Of a stretch of 64,000 nucleotides of DNA, positions 1 to 9,089 are shown piece after piece. The position numbers and the translations under genes were made by a program. The notes under the pieces are model-generated. The model searched no databases. It saw only the letters and a program-made list of their open reading frames with translations, and was not told the origin of the DNA. The stretch lies in NCBI GenBank assembly GCA_016858145.1, contig JAEHOE010000210.1:1-64000 (forward strand). The letters are read 5' to 3'. This DNA is from Edaphochlamys debaryana (Eukaryota > Chlorophyta > Chlorophyceae > Chlamydomonadales). Positions within the stretch are counted from its first letter, which is position 1. The number at the start of each line of letters is the position of its first letter.

Positions 1-296
1 CCGCATGGGCGCGCAGCTGGCGTGTGCAGCTGTAGCGCGCCGGTAACGGCCGTCAGACTCCGACACCAATGTGGTGAGACAGCACCACAGCGCCAGAGCT
101 TGTGATGTAAGCACAATACAGCAAGGTGCTTAACGCGGGGCAGGTCCCAAAGCAGAGCAGAGCGACAGAGGGGGGTTGCGGACCCCCAGCACAGGTGTCA
201 GAAGAAGAAACGGTCAGACCAGAGTTCGGCCGCACTTGGCCGCACGACCGTAGACGTTCGCAGAATACGTCCGTTTTCTACGGTCGGCGCACAACA
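1..296 (-). repeat. 3' LTR, incomplete (continues beyond the left window edge)
   Basis: This stretch matches 8420-8704 base for base except for about ten small indels and a few substitutions. It ends (plus strand) in GCGCACAACA, i.e. it begins TGTTGTGCGC on the element strand, the usual TG...CA LTR terminus. It is 296 bp against 285 bp in the other copy, because most differences are extra single bases here. Confidence 0.92.
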
Positions 297-300
297 AGTG

Positions 301-309
301 TTCCCCCTC
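301..309 (-). other. Polypurine tract of the retrotransposon
   Basis: On the element strand the sequence GAGGGGGAA lies four bases before the first base of the 3' LTR. This is where the plus-strand primer of LTR retroelements sits. Confidence 0.6.
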
Positions 310-399
310 AGGAGGCTGCGTCCTCGTACCTCACTGGCAGTTAACCAGCGCGGGAAAACCTGTCGGGCTTTCCAGCGGGCCCTAGCCTCATCAAGCGGC

Positions 400-1900
400 A
401 GGCTTGAGGTCAGGGGTAAAGTTAGAGGCAGGCTCCCAGGTGTTGTTCTCAGAGGAGTAACCAGCCCACTGCACAAGGTACTCACGTACGGTACGCTTGC
501 GTTTACTTTTACCATGCACCAGCCGTTCACGTAGTCCAGGATACGTTCCACAGTGAACATAGGCTCTCCATCTTCAAGCCATGCGATGGGGCCAGGCTCG
601 GTAGCAGTGCCGTCAGGGCAGCACGGTAGGGCTTAACCAGGGAGACGTGAAACGTGGGATGAATGCGCATGTGGGAAGGCAGCTCCAACCGCACAGCAGC
701 TTCACCCACCATTTCTTTAACACGGAAAGGACCAATGAAGCGCGGCGCAACAGTTTGCGCGGTCTGTGGCCAAAGAACGGAGGTTAGTCGTGCTCAGCAA
801 AACCATTTGCCCAGGCGCAAAGGTCACAGGCCTCTTAGACTTGTTGTAGTAGGCGGCGGCACGTGTTGAGCAGCCTCGATGCAAGTCCTGGCGTCCTAAT
901 GCGTGTAGCAAAGTCGGCGATGAACTGTTTAGATGCCGGGACGACAGACTCGATCTCGCGCCACACAGGTAGCGCAGGATTAAAGCCAAATAATTGAGGT
1001 AGAACGGAGAACGACCAGTAGAACGGTTAACAGCGTTGTGATGGCGAACTCTGCAGCGGTGAGGAAAGAATCCCAAGAGGTCTGCGCACGGGAGGCGAAG
1101 TTTCTTAGGGTTTCCAAAGAACACGATTTACGCGCTCAGTTTGCCCATCCGACTGGGGATGATAAGAGGTTCGACAGCTGAAACCCGCAGATCACTCAAG
1201 CGACAGAGCTCTCGCCAGAAATGGCTACGCCACAGTGAGTCACGGTCACCCAACTACGTTTAGCGGGCATACCGTGCAGGCGTACCACGTTGTCCCAGAA
1301 TAACTGCGCAGCTTCAGGTGCTGTACATTTAGATGTGGTTGGGGCCAGATGCACCATTTTAGTCAGCCTGTCAACGAAGACAAGTACCGTGTCCCACCCC
1401 CTTTCAGTCTTGGGCAGTGCGCACACGAAGTCCATGGAAACGGACTCCCAAGGCATGCTAGGTATGGGCAAGGGTTGCAGCAGCCCGTGGCCCTTACCAG
1501 ACAGGGACTTGTTGAATTGACAGGAGTCGCAGGAAGCGACGGTAGCTCTCAACATCACTCGCCATGGAGCTCCACCAGAAATGTGAGCGGACCAGAGCCA
1601 GGGTGCGTTTGCCACCAGGGTGACCACCCAAGGGCCCAGCATGGTAACGAGAGATAATCTGCCGGCGTAATTCAGCATAAGCAGGCACGACAATCAGGGG
1701 TCGTTGCCCAGGTTCGTCAGCAGTGAACCATAAGCCGTTTGCAGACTGGAGCTTACTGGTGTTGGCAGAGATTTTGAACCAGGGGTCCCAAGCATAGGTT
1801 TCGCGTATGCGAGCAACCAGATCACTCGGAGCAGAGGCCTCAGGCGGCATGCCCGGTGTTGCTTCAGGCAGACCGTCCAGGTCCATAGGCGTAGCAGCAT
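400..1900 (-). pseudogene. Integrase and chromodomain part of pol (frameshifted)
   Basis: Conserved integrase pieces appear in several frames. An HHCC-like zinc region near 1500-1800 includes the Cys pair SCDSC. The catalytic core has MDFVCALP and FVDRLTKMVHLAP (about 1370-1450). Degenerate copies of the SDRD and YHPQSDGQTERVN motifs are readable only by changing frame near 1140-1260. The C-terminal part holds the typical LPSHMRIHPTFHVSLVKPYR segment (about 620-690). A chromodomain follows at about 405-560, with VERILDY and, one frame over, a segment reading EYLVQWAGY then NNTWEP. Chromodomains in this place define chromoviruses and target integration to heterochromatin marks. Frame changes are single-base, so this segment cannot encode one protein as given. 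Confidence 0.85.
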
Positions 1901-2099
1901 CAGGGCTGTCGCCAGGAGCTACAGGAGCCTGTGGGTTCAAACTCAGGCCAACGTCAGGGACAGGGGACGCAGGGTCAGGCAGCATAGCAGCGTCCTGCGC
2001 TGAGGGAGAGGCACTCCCCGCGGGCGCAGAACCCACCTGCTGTGGTGACACGCCACCAGGGCGGCGCGCTGCCTGCCGTCGAGTAAGCACCTGAGCAAA

Positions 2100-4231
2100 G
2101 GCCACACCCATCAGCGTGATGCAAGCCAGCCGGGCTACCTTAAGCAACGGGTGCCGACTCAGCGCATCAGCCACGTTGAGTGACCCTTTCAGGTACTCCC
2201 AATGGAAGTTAAACCGTGCCAAATATTCCATCCAGCGGGCTTGGCGGCGGTGGGTGAGGGTCGGCACACCCTGCAGATAGGTGTTGGGAGCGTGATCAGT
2301 TTTCACAACAAATTCAGCTCCCTCGACGTAACAGCGCCACTCGCGGAGCGCAATCAACACGGCTAAGAGCTCCTGCTCGCCAGTCGTGTAGTTGCGTTCG
2401 GCGGGGCTGAATTTCTTACTGGTGAAGGCAACCGGACGCCCACCTTGTAAAATCACAGCACCCATACCGTGGTTGGACGCGTCCCGTCACAATTTCGATG
2501 CGGTAGGGCAGCTGTGGGTCTGGAAACGCCAACACCACATCCTCTGCAATGGCGCGCTTGATAGCCTCAAAGGCGGCTTGACACTCAGGGGTCCAGGAAG
2601 CCGGAGAGGTGAAAGCGCCTGCACGCGTGAGGTTGGTTAGAGGTGCAGCCAGGTTGCTGTAGCGCTCTACAAATTGCGAAAATAATTGGTCAGGCCCAAA
2701 AATGAACTAAATGAACGCAGCTCTTGCAGGTTGGTTGGCGTGGGCCAGTCACGTACGGCGGAAACCTTCTTGGTGTCCATACGTACACCATCAGCAGAGA
2801 CGATGTGGCCCAGATACTCCACTTGCGGCTCAGCCCAATGACACTTTGACGCTTTCGCGTAAAGCTTTTGGTCACGCATGATCTGCAGCACTTGACGTAA
2901 ATGAACCAGGTGTTCTTCAAGCGTCTTGCTGTAGACCAGACCGTCACTGAGGGCAGGAGGCCGAAGGGAAATTAAAAGAGGGGAGGGCGTTGTGTGTGAG
3001 GCGCTGATCAGGCGCAGCAAGGGACGGGGATCAAGCCGGCTTGCGTTCTACAGCACACACGCACTCACTCCAGGTAGAGGGTCATAAAGCCCGCAGAAAT
3101 GCAGGGAGAAAATATCTCTCCGAGCGCTGACTGGAACGTGCTAGGGGCGTTGACTAGCCCAAAGGGTAGCACGGTGTACTCGAAATGCCCAAACGGAGTG
3201 CTGAAAGCTGTTTTAGGGATATCGGATTCGTGGATCCGGATCTGGTTATACCCCTGCAGGGAGGAAAGGAACCGGTTGCAGGCACCAGCCGTGCACAGTT
3301 GCAAACCAGCCCAAATCCCACCTGCTGGAGATCCAGAGAGCTAAAGCATTTAGCGCCACGCAGCTTGTCGAGCAGATCATCGACGCGCGGCAGTGGGTAC
3401 CGGTTCTTGACGGTTTTGGCGTTGAGGCCTACACACGTCAGAGGAACCCGGGAAGGGGGTCAGCGCTCTAAGCTAGTACGCATGTGTTTGACCTGAACCT
3501 AAACCTAAACGCGGGCCGAGCTAGAGGGGCGCTGACTGACAGAGGTAAACTAAAGGAGGGCAAAACGAGGAGGCGGGCAGGCAACAGATAACCCCACCGC
3601 ACACCTCGATAGTCAATACACATTCTGGATAAGAGAGAAGCACGTGAGGCCGTTAGCAGGGGCAACACGTAGCAAGCTGCACCGCTAAAGGAGCATTCAC
3701 ACCTGAGAGCACCGTCCTTCTTGCCAACAAAGAGGATGGGGGCGCTCCAGGGTGACGTCGACGGACGAATCATGCCCTTAGCCAGAAGGTCGGTGACTTG
3801 ACGCTTGACTTCTTCTTGCTCCAGAGGACTGAGCCGGTATTGACGGCGGGCCAGGTTCCAGCTCAATTGTATGCGACACAGGGCGCCAGGGGGGGGTGTC
3901 AATAATCTCAGCACACCTCTTGGTATTCATCAAGCACAGCCTGAACGGCAGGCTCTGGGGAGGTGGCAACAGAGGCACCAGCGTTAACAGGGACACGAGG
4001 GCATAACAGAATGCCATGCGCACCCTTGCGGATGGCCCTAGTAGCCTCCTTCCTGCCTATGCGTCGCGGCTCGGCACCAGCACGCATAGCAGCCAGGGCT
4101 AGGTTCAGACTAGGTGCATCAGCAGCAGGCTCAGATGCATCGGCTTCCTCCCCCCCGGCAGAGAGGTCAGGCAGGAAGGGGACACGGCACCAAGCAGTGC
4201 CCTTGCGCAGGCGCAAGCAGCCGTCCCCCAT
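2100..4231 (-). pseudogene. Reverse transcriptase and RNase H part of pol, interrupted by four introns and by frameshifts
   Basis: The RT starts after LDEYQEV (about 3920). It continues with RRQYRLSPLEQEEVKRQV and SPWSAPILFVGKKDGALR (to 3703), the 20-nt exon 3605-3624 (MCIDYR), 3322-3428 ([15 protein letters not shown]), 3069-3253 ([26 protein letters not shown]) and from 2946 (the second Asp of YLDD, then GLVYSKTLEEHL). RNase H follows (AFTSKKFSPAERNYTTGE, KTDHAPN, NVADALSRHP; about 2140-2440). The catalytic YLDD is created only when 2947-3068 is removed. Independent single-base shifts lie near 2667 (after FLGLTNYF), near 2490 and in the region 3840-3930. I infer a formerly functional RT that is now decayed, or a consensus with indel errors. 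Confidence 0.88.
2947..3702 (-). other. Four GT-AG introns inside the reverse transcriptase
   Basis: Introns on the minus strand are 3625-3702 (78 bp), 3429-3604 (176 bp), 3254-3321 (68 bp) and 2947-3068 (122 bp). Donors read GTGTGA, GTGTGC, GTGGGA and GTGAGT. All end in AG, three of them after a pyrimidine-rich tract (TTATCCAG, CCTCCCTGCAG, CTGCCCTCAG). The first contains a TGCTAAC branch-site-like heptamer. Phases are 2, 1, 0 and 2. Each removal joins adjacent RT motifs without adding or losing a residue relative to the Ty3/gypsy consensus. The exons between them are 20, 107 and 185 nt. Confidence 0.8.
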
Positions 4232-4542
4232 GCATACCTCAGTCCTCGGTGTTTACAATGAAGGACCCCCCTGGGGTCACAGCGCTGAACGCTGGGGCCA
4301 AGCGACCCACCTCACGGGCTTGCCCCCTGCAAGCCAGAACGCAAGTCTCTGTCATAACTTGCACTGACCACACTCAGGTCCCACCTTAGTCCTTGGCACG
4401 CAATGACCATGCTCAGCGTGTATCGATGGCCCCTCCTCGGCCGCGCCTCCTACCAGTAACCGTTCACCGTTCATCATGTGCTCACACTGTTGGCCGTACA
4501 CCTCTCGATCCTGGCTCTCCCGACCCCACATTCACTCCCACT

Positions 4543-4740
4543 CTGCGGCTCCCTCCCGTTTGTTATGCGCCGCAGAGGACTATGTCCCCTTTCCGCAAGG
4601 TGCACATCCCATCAAACGCCACGTGTAGCTCACCCGGTCCCCGCCCCTGCCCTGCGGCTCCCTCCCGTTTGTTATGCGCCGCCGGGCGAACCCCCCCCCC
4701 CCCCCCCCTGCGGCTCCCTCCCGTTTGTTATGCGCCGCAG
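4543..4740. repeat. Three copies of a 33-bp element with inverted ends, plus an 18-C run
   Basis: Copies are at 4543-4575, 4652-4684 and 4708-4740. Each starts CTGCGGC and ends GCCGCAG (copy 2 ends GCCGCCG), so the ends can pair as a 7-bp stem around the core TCCCTCCCGTTTGTTATGC. An uninterrupted run of 18 C (4691-4708) joins copies 2 and 3. The array lies between the protease and RT parts of the retroelement, in a stretch with no recognisable pol domain. Confidence 0.9.
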
Positions 4741-4744
4741 GGTG

Positions 4745-6111
4745 TGCCCCGCCTCCATCAAGGGGCGTCCGGGCCTGCATACTGCACTGATCCGTCCGCC
4801 CTGGCCGCTAGGAAAGGGTGGTCGGTTGGGACCTCATCCCAGCCCCTGTGCGTGAGCCCAACCTCCGCAAAACACTGCAAACGGCCCTCAAACTCGCCTC
4901 GTGCTACTGCTAAAGCCTGTGCCATCATCAAGGAGTGGTCCTGAGCGTCCCTGTGCGCATACTTGTACCTTCTGGCCCGGTCCATCGCGCATATCGCGGC
5001 CAGACACACCACGTCCCACACTCGCGCATGAATCCCGGTGCCCTCTGGGGGCACAGCAAGCCACACCTCGTGTCGTTTCACCGCCCTGCCAATACCATGA
5101 CTGAGGCGCATACGAACAGCCACAGCGGCTGGACAATACCTCAGCGAAGAGAGAACGCATGGTCGATGCACCCAGGACGTAGGAGACAGGGTCCAGCAGT
5201 CCTGAGAGCACGAAGGGGCGAACGGTTAGGTGCAGGGACCCAAGGGCCAGGCGCAGCGATACACGGCCCATGATGGCTTGAGTGCCACCATCAGCCAACG
5301 TAACCTTTTGCTGGTACGAAGGATCGATGTGCAGGCCCAGACGCTTCGCCAAAGCGTAAGAAATGAAGTCATGGCTAGCGCCAGTGTCGACCAAAGCGGT
5401 GGTCAGTACACGGCCAGCACGGACCTCGATGACAGGAAGCCCAGAGTCTGTGGAAGCGGCATTGGCTCGCAAACAGGACACATGGGGCTTAGCGGTACAG
5501 GGCGCAGCAACACCATCAGCAGGGGCTGCGTACCAGACCTCAGCAGAGGACGTGATGGCAGGCAGGCGCGCAACACGACCCTCTAGGGTAATCCCATTGA
5601 ACAGCTGAGACCCCGCCTTAAAGCGCATAACCCGCTCCATACCATTGAAGAGTGAAGCAGACTTGGCTTGAGCGGCGATGTAGGAGGGCACCAGGACGGC
5701 GAGGCAAGTCAAAGGACGAGCAGCACGCCACGAGTTGAAGACACGAAGACCCTCCTTCAGCTGACCAAGTGAGATAGGGGTAAACCAGACGGTGTGACCA
5801 CCAAGACGCGCAGAGGCCAAAGAAGCAGAACGAGGCCACTCTACGTTACACGTAGCAGAGAAGCCAGCACGCATAGCAGACAAGTCATACGAAAACTTGC
5901 GCTTAATTTTGCGCTCCACTTCCTTCAGCACAGAACCAGTCACCGCACGACACGCACGCCACACCATGCCAGATGCTTTAGTGTCAGAAGCGTCATGATT
6001 GTCAGAAGTCAGTGCGGAATGCGCTAGGTGAACGGCACCGCATTTGGCCACAGGCGGCCTATCCTTGCACCCAGGTGGGCTAACCCCTACAGCACACGCC
6101 TGGGCAGGCCC
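4745..6111 (-). pseudogene. Protease and pre-RT part of pol, in frame with gag after a TGA
   Basis: The frame is open from the codon after the gag stop (6112-6114) to 4888. The aspartic protease active site DTGASHDF lies at about 5365-5388, followed by LADGG and a hydrophobic core that ends in a degenerate LLDPVSYVLGAS. Near 5150 the likely coding frame shifts by one base and continues to about 4760 in a frame rich in charged residues but with no domain I recognise. Gag and protease share one frame separated by a single TGA, so protease could be made by stop-codon readthrough, as in some retroelements. The protease itself shows no break. Confidence 0.75.
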
Positions 6112-8209
6112 TCAGTTGTCGGGCTTGCTGGGGCACTCAGCGACCCGGTGGTCGGAGGCACCGCAGTTGAGGCACTGGCCCGAGCCCTTGCGCTCGTAGT
6201 AGGTGCGGCGGTTGCAGTTGAATGCGCGCATCTGCTCGGCCATGTCCTCGCCCCGGGCGCGGGCGTTCCGAATCAGGAAGGCCACGCGCTGGGGCCCCAC
6301 CGGGGGCTGCGAGGGGCCAGCGCCCTCGTCACCACCGGACTGGGGCTTGCCGTTGCCGTTCTTGCCGTTGCCGTGGGACTTGTGGCCGCCGGGGCTCTTG
6401 TGCTTGTTGCCCTTGTTGCCCGGCGAGCCCTTGCCCTTGAACGCCGCAGCGGCCTTGATGGCGGAGCCGTCGGCACCCCGGGCCTTCTTGGAGGGGGTGT
6501 CGCCGTCGCCGTCGTCGGAGTCGGGCTTCTTGGGCAGCTGCGGACGGGAGGGGCGGCAGGCACGAACGGAAGCAAGACGGGCACGGGAGTCACGGATTGC
6601 GTCAGCTCGAGCTTTCATTTTGCGCTCTTCAGAGAGGGCGTGAGAGCAGAGCTCGGCATATGACGTGAACGGGTTGCCCTCCCGGGAGGAGGCGCAGGAA
6701 GCGGCAAGCTCAGTTTCAGCAGAGAGGCCGGCTTTGAACCAGAAGCACTTCTCCTCATCGGTCATGTTGGGAATGGCAGTGCACAGGGCGTTAAACCGGG
6801 ATTGGTAAGCGGCTACAGTATCACGGTTAGCAATCCAGGCATAGGACTGCCGTGCCAGCTCAGTGCGGGCCTCTTCTTGCCGTGTCATCAGTTGGGGGGC
6901 AAACCGCGCACGAACGGCATCAAGCATATCATCAGAGGTATATGACTCGTTGCCACGGGCTGCGGTCCAATCGTCAAGCCAGGTCTTGGCGATCCCCTTA
7001 AGTGCAGAGGACAGGAACAGGCGCCGCCCAGGGTCCGTTTCGCCCATGGTTACGCAGCTGAAATACTCAGTTACGTCCCTAATAAAGGCACGCACGCGGG
7101 CGGGGACGCGGGGCCCCTTCAGGCCGTGCAGGTCCAGCTCAGGCGCTGGCAGCGAAGCCCGAATGACCCGACCCACCGGCGTGGAGACCTTGCAGGCCGC
7201 ACCAGAGGCAGCGCCACCCTCGGGGTCGTGCTGGTTCTCTGGGGCGCGTTCAGGGATTGGGCCACGGAAGGCAGCAGCATTAGCAGAAACAGCAGCGGCA
7301 GCAGGAGCCGCAGGCACAGCAGGCGCGACAGGGGCCTGGGCAGGCGCAGGCACCGCAACAGGAGCGGGCTGGCCATACGGCATGCCGAACGGAGGGCCCC
7401 AGGGCCACGGCACAGGCATGTAACCGGGCGCGACCAGAGCGCCGGGCATAGCAGGAGGCGCAGCAGGGTGCGGAAGCGCATTTTGAGGTAGCAGTGCGGG
7501 CTGCTGAGCAGGCAGAGCAGGCGCACGCGGCTGGTTACCGCCATTGCCTATCGCGACGTTGCCCGCTACAGCCCCCGCGCCAGCAGCAAGTCCGGCCTGT
7601 CCAGCTGGCAGCCCGTTATCTACAGCAGGACCATGCCCGTTGGGCACAGGCGCGGCGACCCCAGGCGGTTGCCAACCCGGCCATTCAGCCCAGACGTCCA
7701 TCGCGACTCACGGTTGAGCTGGAACAGGATGCCCGTCAGCACAGACTCCCCCGCACTGCAGCACTCCGTAATGGTCGCGTTGCCGTCACCGTACTGACGA
7801 CGCACGGACTGAATGGTATCCAGGGTAGCCCGAATGACGGCGGGGTCGCGCAGGCGAGCCGCGTCCTCGGCCGTCTTCTTGAGCCAGGCAGTGGTCTCAG
7901 CAATGTTGTTACCGACGACGTCCGGGGCCTTGCCCTCGGGGTCGCGGTTCTCTACAGGAAGGGCAGTAACGGCGAAACCGGTCAGACCGAAACCGAAGAC
8001 GCCGGACCTGGCCAAACGCAGAACGACTAAAGTCGAGACGCAGCGGCAGCAAGCAACGCAGCAGAGAGCGAGCAAGCAACGTGCAGCGTCTGACGCTAAA
8101 CAGCTAAGCGGCACAGGCAGGAGCGAGCTCAGTGAGTACCCTTGCTGTCCATGTCGACGGAGCCGGACAGAAGACTGTAGTCGTGGTCGCCCTGCTGACT
8201 ACCCTCCAT
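6112..8209 (-). CDS. Gag polyprotein with CCHC zinc knuckle (three-exon model)
   Basis: This is the structural capsid/nucleocapsid protein of the retrotransposon. The C-terminal part is certain: an open frame to the TGA at 6112-6114, with a capsid-like region (7120-6620), a basic Gly/Lys-rich tail and the CX2CX4HX4C knuckle CLNCGASDHRVAEC near 6130-6175. I propose exons 8140-8209, 7712-7951 and 6112-7619, giving 605 residues. The ATG at 8209 lies 17 bp inside the 5' LTR. The intron 7952-8139 ends in CCCTTCCTGTAG; the intron 7620-7711 has donor GTGAGT and acceptor CTGTAG. Phases fit at both junctions, and the middle exon reads as an Ala/Glu/Arg-rich helical segment. The simpler alternative is an unspliced start at the ATG at 7701, which would leave that upstream coding-like frame unexplained. 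Confidence 0.7.
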
Positions 8210-8226
8210 CGAGTTGGTCTTCTCGT

Positions 8227-8704
8227 TGTTAGCGGCCATGTTACGGTGGCGGCGAACGTGAGGGCAGGTCCCGCTACCACTTGTTGTACCCGCCTAGTGC
8301 TTGAGCTGTTAGAACGATAGGCAGAGCTAAGTGAGAGTCGAGAGACGCGTCCAAGTATGAGCGCGGTATTCATGAATACCAATTGGGCGCGGAGGCCGGT
8401 GTTAAGTAGTGCGCAGCGGCCGCATGGGCGCGCAGCTGGCGTGTGCCAGCTGCAGCGCCGGTAACGGCCGTCAGACTCCGACACCAATTGGTGAGACAGC
8501 ACCACAGCGCCAGAGCTGTGATGTAAGCACAATACAGCAAGGTGCTTAACCGCGGGGCAGGTCCCAAGCAGTGCAGAGCGACAGAGGGGTTGCGGACCCC
8601 CGCACAGGTGTCGCAGAAATGGTCAGACCAGAGTTCGGCCGCACTTGGCCGCACGACCGTAGACGTTCGCAGAATACGTCCGTTTCTACGGTCGGCGCAC
8701 AACA
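8227..8704 (-). repeat. 5' LTR of the chromovirus
   Basis: The LTR is 478 bp, bounded on the plus strand by TGTTAGCGG at the left and GCGCACAACA at the right, so its ends are the inverted pair TGTT/AACA. Its right 285 bp match the partial copy at 1-296. The inner boundary is inferred from the TG terminus and the gag ATG 17 bp further in; only the outer boundary is confirmed by the second copy. Confidence 0.8.
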
Positions 8705-8984
8705 CCCTCTCGTGCAGGGCAGGTCGGGTCCAGGCTCCGACCCGCGCCCCCGACCATCAGCTGCGCCTTAACCTCCTCACAGGCAGGGGGAGCTCAGCCC
8801 CAAACTACCCGGCCCTCATCCGCCCATGCTAGCCCCCTGGCTCCCGGCCACGAAGCCTTCCGCTGTGCACCCACCCGCCTTTCCACACAGATGCGCTCAC
8901 ACAGTACACCCGGCTCCACTCCACGCCCCTGCTGCAGCACAGCAAGAGAGTCCCGCCTCCTGTCACAGCCAATGGCCCGCGGTC
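8705..8984. other. Intergenic sequence right of the retrotransposon
   Basis: GC-rich sequence directly outside the 5' LTR. The first bases, CCCTC, would be one copy of the target-site duplication if it could be compared with the other side. I see no gene here. Confidence 0.5.
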
Positions 8985-9089
8985 CTAGCCCCTAGCAAGG
9001 GGCCTCGCGCTTATCTTGGCTTGGACAGCAACGGTGCCGTTCCCGCTGGAGGTGGAACGCAGCTGGAAGACTGCAGACCCCTCGTCCCG

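Larger units (their letters stand above)
1..8704 (-). mobile_element. Ty3/gypsy chromovirus-type LTR retrotransposon (3' LTR truncated by window edge)
   Basis: The element is read on the minus strand: 5' LTR (8227-8704), gag, protease, RT, RNase H, integrase and chromodomain, then a polypurine tract and the start of a second LTR (1-296). Bases 1-296 and 8420-8704 are near-copies. The domain order PR-RT-RH-IN-chromodomain is that of Ty3/gypsy chromoviruses. The copy is not intact: single-base frameshifts break RNase H, integrase and the RT N-terminus, while gag and protease are open. Unusually, gag and RT also contain intron-like insertions with GT...AG ends that restore the conserved protein when removed. 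No primer-binding site starting with TGG was found directly after the 5' LTR. A target-site duplication cannot be checked because the left end lies outside the window. Confidence 0.93.

Noticed and set aside
5115..5170. Short intron between protease and the pre-RT frame (GTATTG...TTGGCAG)
   Set aside because: The phases do not match on removal and the length (39-54 bp) is very short. A one-base frameshift fits better.
6203..7491. Overlapping plus-strand Ala/Arg-rich frames across gag
   Set aside because: Antisense shadows of gag. The CCHC knuckle and capsid pattern are on the minus strand.
8209..8226. Primer-binding site next to the 5' LTR
   Set aside because: The sequence ACGAGAAGACCAACTCG does not begin with TGG and I cannot match it to a tRNA 3' end, so no site is claimed.
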